This document shows positions 6,984-9,089 of a DNA stretch of 9,089 nt, piece by piece. The notes below the pieces were generated by a model. The model was not told the DNA's origin, did not search any database, and saw only the letters and a list, made by a program, of their open reading frames with translations. Made by a program: the position numbers and the translations under genes. The stretch comes from an uncultured Sutterella sp. (GTDB taxonomy: Bacteria; Pseudomonadota; Gammaproteobacteria; Burkholderiales; Burkholderiaceae_F): the NCBI GenBank assembly GCA_905201055.1, contig CAJKMT010000052.1, forward strand, positions 1 to 9,089. Direction: 5' to 3'. Each line of letters opens with the position of its first letter. The stretch's first letter is position 1.

Positions 6984-8885
6984 TTATTGAGCGTTTTCTT
7001 CGCTGGGCTTGTAGCCGGGCTTATATTCTTCTTTGAGAATTTGTGTGCCGAACTTGGCTTCCAAACCGCTGATAAAGGCAGCCTGTTCAGGGTTGCTGTA
7101 AAGCTGAGCCAACTCAGCCTTACGCATGGCAAGCTGTTCAGGTGAAGCTTCAACCTTCTTTGCGCTTTGAACTTCAACGACCACATAAGAGCCGTCAGGC
7201 GTCAGAACACCGGTATAGGCCGGCAGCTGATCAGCTTGGGGACGCAAAGCCGCGGTCACAACTTCATAAGCATAGGCGCCCGGACGTTCACGGGAGACAA
7301 CAGCCTTTTCACCGAACTTAGCGCTGGCAGCTTTCTTGTCTTTAAGCGCAGCAATATCCTTTTCACCCTGAGCCTTGGCGGCTTCAGCAGCCTTGCGGTT
7401 CTTCAGGGAAGTGACAATATCATTTTTCACTTCTTCAAAAGGCTTGACTGATTGACGATGGTGAGCCGTCACGCGGGCAGACAGCAGCGTGTTGGCTGCC
7501 ACTTCAATGGCGTTGGAGTTGCGCTTATCTTCCAAGACATCAAAGCTATAGAGAGCTTCAATCACATTGGGGTTTAAGACCGAATCCTGATGATCGCGCG
7601 TAATGCCTTTGGCCGTTTGAATCGTCAAACCGTAACGTTCAGCCACAGGCTGCAGGGATTCGCTTTGCTCATAAACCATGTTGGAGAAGCTTTCAGCGTC
7701 TTCAGCGAAAGCCTGCATAGCGGCCTGCTGCTGATAAAGCGCTTCGATTTCACCGCGAACTTCAGCCAAAGCCTTGGGTTGGGCAGGTTTGACATCGTCA
7801 ATGCGGATGATGTGGTAGCCGAACTGAGTTTTCACCGGTGCCACCAAGTCCCCTTTCTTGCCGTTAAAGACGGCAGCGTCAAATTCAGGAACCATCATGC
7901 CTTTTTGGAAAAAGCCCAAATCACCGCCTTGGCGGGCGCTGCCGGGATCGGCGGATTTTTCCTTGGCCAATTGAGCAAACTTGGAAGAATCAGCCTGAAG
8001 CTGCTTATAGAGCTCATCGGCTTCTTTCTTAGCCTGAGCGTCATCTTTATCGGCGTTCACGGCAATCAGAATATGACTTGCGCGTCTTTGTTCAGGCGTA
8101 GAGAAGCGTTGAAGATTTTGTTCATAGAACGTCTTGATGTCTTCTTCGCTAGCCTGAATGTTTTTGTAGCTGGCCGGAGACAAAACGACGTATTCGATAT
8201 CGACGCTTTCAGGCACATTAAAGAGAGCCTGATTTTGATCGTAATAGGTCTTGGCCTCCTCATCGGTCACCTTGACGCTCTTTAAGAAAGCATCGGGCTT
8301 GACAGTGAATGTACGGATCGTGCGCTCTTCGGTGAGCAAATCATGAATGCGCTGAGCAACCGTGTTGCTTGCCAAAGTCGTTTGAGAAACAGAAGCCAAG
8401 AGCATCTGACGGGAAAGGTCACGGCGCAGTTCGAGCACAAACTGTTCATCGGACTTACCCATGCTGTTTAAGAACTGCTGATAGGCTTCGACAGAGAATT
8501 TACCGTTACGCTGAAAAGCGGGAGCCTGCTTAACGAGATTGATCGCATCGGCTTCACCGACATTGATGTATTCGCTTGCAATTTCCAAGGAAACGGCGCG
8601 GTCGCTGATCAGGGCAGCGAGAATGGAAGCACGCGCTTCAGCCGTATCGAGCATGTTAGCCTTGAAGCTTGAGCCCATCTGGCGGCGGAAATTTTCCAAA
8701 TACTGACGTTTGGAGTTATCAAAATCCATTTGAGTAATGGACGTGTCACCGACCGTTGCCAAATCGTTTTCAGAGTCCGACATGCGGTTATAACTGTAAA
8801 TACCCGTGACAACGAACGAAGGAATGATGAAAATCATTGCGATGAACATCATCCAACGCTTGTGTGTACGAAAAGCCTGAAGCAT
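6984..8885 (-). CDS. ppiD: Peptidylprolyl isomerase / periplasmic folding chaperone, PpiD type
   Basis: PpiD is an inner-membrane-anchored periplasmic chaperone near the Sec translocon that helps newly exported proteins fold. The 633-residue protein (E. coli 623) has a short basic cytoplasmic N-terminus, one membrane segment at about 12-30, a SurA-like N-terminal chaperone region (about 40-200), one parvulin domain (about 267-362) and a C-terminal region that mirrors the chaperone half. Parvulin motifs are RRASHILIAV at 267-276, GGDLGFF at 320-326, MVPEFDAAVF at 331-340 and FGYHIIRI at 355-362. The two core His (271 and 358) and Asp322 are present, unlike the degenerate domain of E. coli PpiD, so this copy may be an active isomerase. 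Start: ATG at 8883-8885 with AGGGA (8893-8897) 7 nt upstream. It lies downstream of tRNA-Asp on the same strand and converges with nnr. A SurA-like foldase is the alternative, but the uncleaved N-terminal anchor and length favour PpiD. Confidence 0.93.
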   Translation of the reverse strand: MLQAFRTHKRWMMFIAMIFIIPSFVVTGIYSYNRMSDSENDLATVGDTSITQMDFDNSKRQYLENFRRQMGSSFKANMLDTAEARASILAALISDRAVSLEIASEYINVGEADAINLVKQAPAFQRNGKFSVEAYQQFLNSMGKSDEQFVLELRRDLSRQMLLASVSQTTLASNTVAQRIHDLLTEERTIRTFTVKPDAFLKSVKVTDEEAKTYYDQNQALFNVPESVDIEYVVLSPASYKNIQASEEDIKTFYEQNLQRFSTPEQRRASHILIAVNADKDDAQAKKEADELYKQLQADSSKFAQLAKEKSADPGSARQGGDLGFFQKGMMVPEFDAAVFNGKKGDLVAPVKTQFGYHIIRIDDVKPAQPKALAEVRGEIEALYQQQAAMQAFAEDAESFSNMVYEQSESLQPVAERYGLTIQTAKGITRDHQDSVLNPNVIEALYSFDVLEDKRNSNAIEVAANTLLSARVTAHHRQSVKPFEEVKNDIVTSLKNRKAAEAAKAQGEKDIAALKDKKAASAKFGEKAVVSRERPGAYAYEVVTAALRPQADQLPAYTGVLTPDGSYVVVEVQSAKKVEASPEQLAMRKAELAQLYSNPEQAAFISGLEAKFGTQILKEEYKPGYKPSEENAQ

Positions 8886-8892
8886 TTCTTAA

Positions 8893-8897
8893 TCCCT
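8893..8897 (-). promoter_or_regulatory. Ribosome binding site of ppiD
   Basis: AGGGA on the minus strand, 7 nt before the ATG at 8883-8885. It confirms the first Met rather than Met12 or Met13 as the start, which keeps the basic N-terminus before the membrane anchor. Confidence 0.7.
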
Positions 8898-8919
8898 AAA
8901 AGTACAAAAAATCATTGAC

Positions 8920-8935
8920 GCGGCCGACGGACCGC
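8920..8935 (-). other. GC-rich hairpin in the ppiD leader
   Basis: On the minus strand, GCGGTC-CGTC-GGCCGC can form a 6-bp stem (one G-T pair) with a four-base loop, about 35 nt before the ppiD start. A T6 run (8906-8911) follows after 8 nt, which is too far for a standard terminator. It may be a structured leader element or chance. Confidence 0.35.
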
Positions 8936-8947
8936 AAAAATGAGCTA

Positions 8948-8956
8948 ATTCTAGCA
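8948..8956 (-). promoter_or_regulatory. Possible extended -10 promoter of ppiD
   Basis: TGCTAGAAT on the minus strand is a full extended -10 (TGn followed by TAGAAT), about 65 nt before the ppiD ATG. The hexamer at 17-nt spacing is AAGCGT, a poor -35, which extended -10 promoters can tolerate. Read-through from the upstream tRNA is an alternative source of transcript. Confidence 0.4.
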
Positions 8957-9044
8957 ATTACAGCAGGATCACGCTTGAAAGAAAAGGCAAAGGACACGAA
9001 CCTTTACGATTTCGAAAAAGATATGGGGAAAATTGAAGAGAAGC

Positions 9045-9089
9045 TGGCGGAGTGGACGGGACTCGAACCCGCGACCCTCGGCGTGACAG
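9045..9089 (-). tRNA. tRNA-Asp(GUC), 3' part only
   Basis: The last 45 nt of a tRNA gene, cut by the right edge just before the anticodon loop. On the minus strand it reads the anticodon loop CTGTCAC (anticodon GTC), a 5-nt 3' anticodon strand, variable loop GGGTC, T arm GCGGG-TTCGAGT-CCCGT with an exact TTCGA core, acceptor strand CCACTCC, discriminator G and an encoded CCA (9045-9047). The T arm and discriminator G fit bacterial tRNA-Asp. The acceptor 5' strand, D arm and half the anticodon stem lie outside the window. Confidence 0.93.

Noticed and set aside
7590..8285. A 231-codon plus-strand reading frame antisense to ppiD, partly hydrophobic
   Set aside because: It is the complement of the PpiD coding sequence; no ribosome site or family signature supports it.
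8906..8935. GC hairpin plus T6 run in the ppiD leader as an intrinsic terminator or attenuator
   Set aside because: The T run begins 8 nt after the stem, too far for standard Rho-independent termination; kept only as a leader hairpin.
1..9089. CRISPR arrays, insertion sequences, toxin-antitoxin pairs, phage or defence genes
   Set aside because: No direct repeats, terminal repeats, transposase or accessory gene signatures were seen; the window is almost fully occupied by core genes.

Overview
The window looks like a chromosomal housekeeping segment from a proteobacterium, most likely a betaproteobacterium (Burkholderiales) of moderate GC, such as the Sutterellaceae-type gut genera. This placement is inferred from three things: the single-chain ~1,315-residue PurL, a membrane-anchored PpiD, and a tRNA-Asp gene directly upstream of ppiD. 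The placement is not proven. By eye, base composition is near 50% GC and fairly even across the genes, with no sign of recent transfer.

Layout: the left block (1-5102) is on the minus strand, in the order purL (phosphoribosylformylglycinamidine synthase), a LysE/RhtB-family exporter, then the N-terminal part of an MFS transporter cut by the window edge. The MFS reading frame hits a stop at 10-12 that looks like a one-base frameshift. A Rho-independent terminator lies between purL and the exporter, so the exporter and MFS genes probably depend on read-through or on a promoter inside purL. A ~230 bp divergent intergenic region (5103-5334) separates purL from nnr on the plus strand. nnr encodes a bifunctional NAD(P)H-hydrate epimerase/dehydratase that repairs damaged cofactor. 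nnr converges on ppiD (minus strand, periplasmic folding factor), and two hairpins in tandem, one a perfect 15-bp inverted repeat, fill the space between them. Upstream of ppiD are a ~160 bp leader and the 3' part of tRNA-Asp(GUC), cut by the right edge.

The genes serve separate roles: de novo purine synthesis, export of amino acids or other small molecules, metabolite repair and envelope protein folding. I found no CRISPR array, insertion sequence, toxin-antitoxin pair, prophage or defence system, and nothing that supports a novel multi-gene system. The points worth a second look are small: the MFS frame break, the terminator overlapping the extended exporter ORF, the tandem bidirectional terminator, an oddly spaced promoter-like element upstream of purL, and a PpiD whose parvulin domain keeps the catalytic-type residues missing from E. 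coli PpiD.
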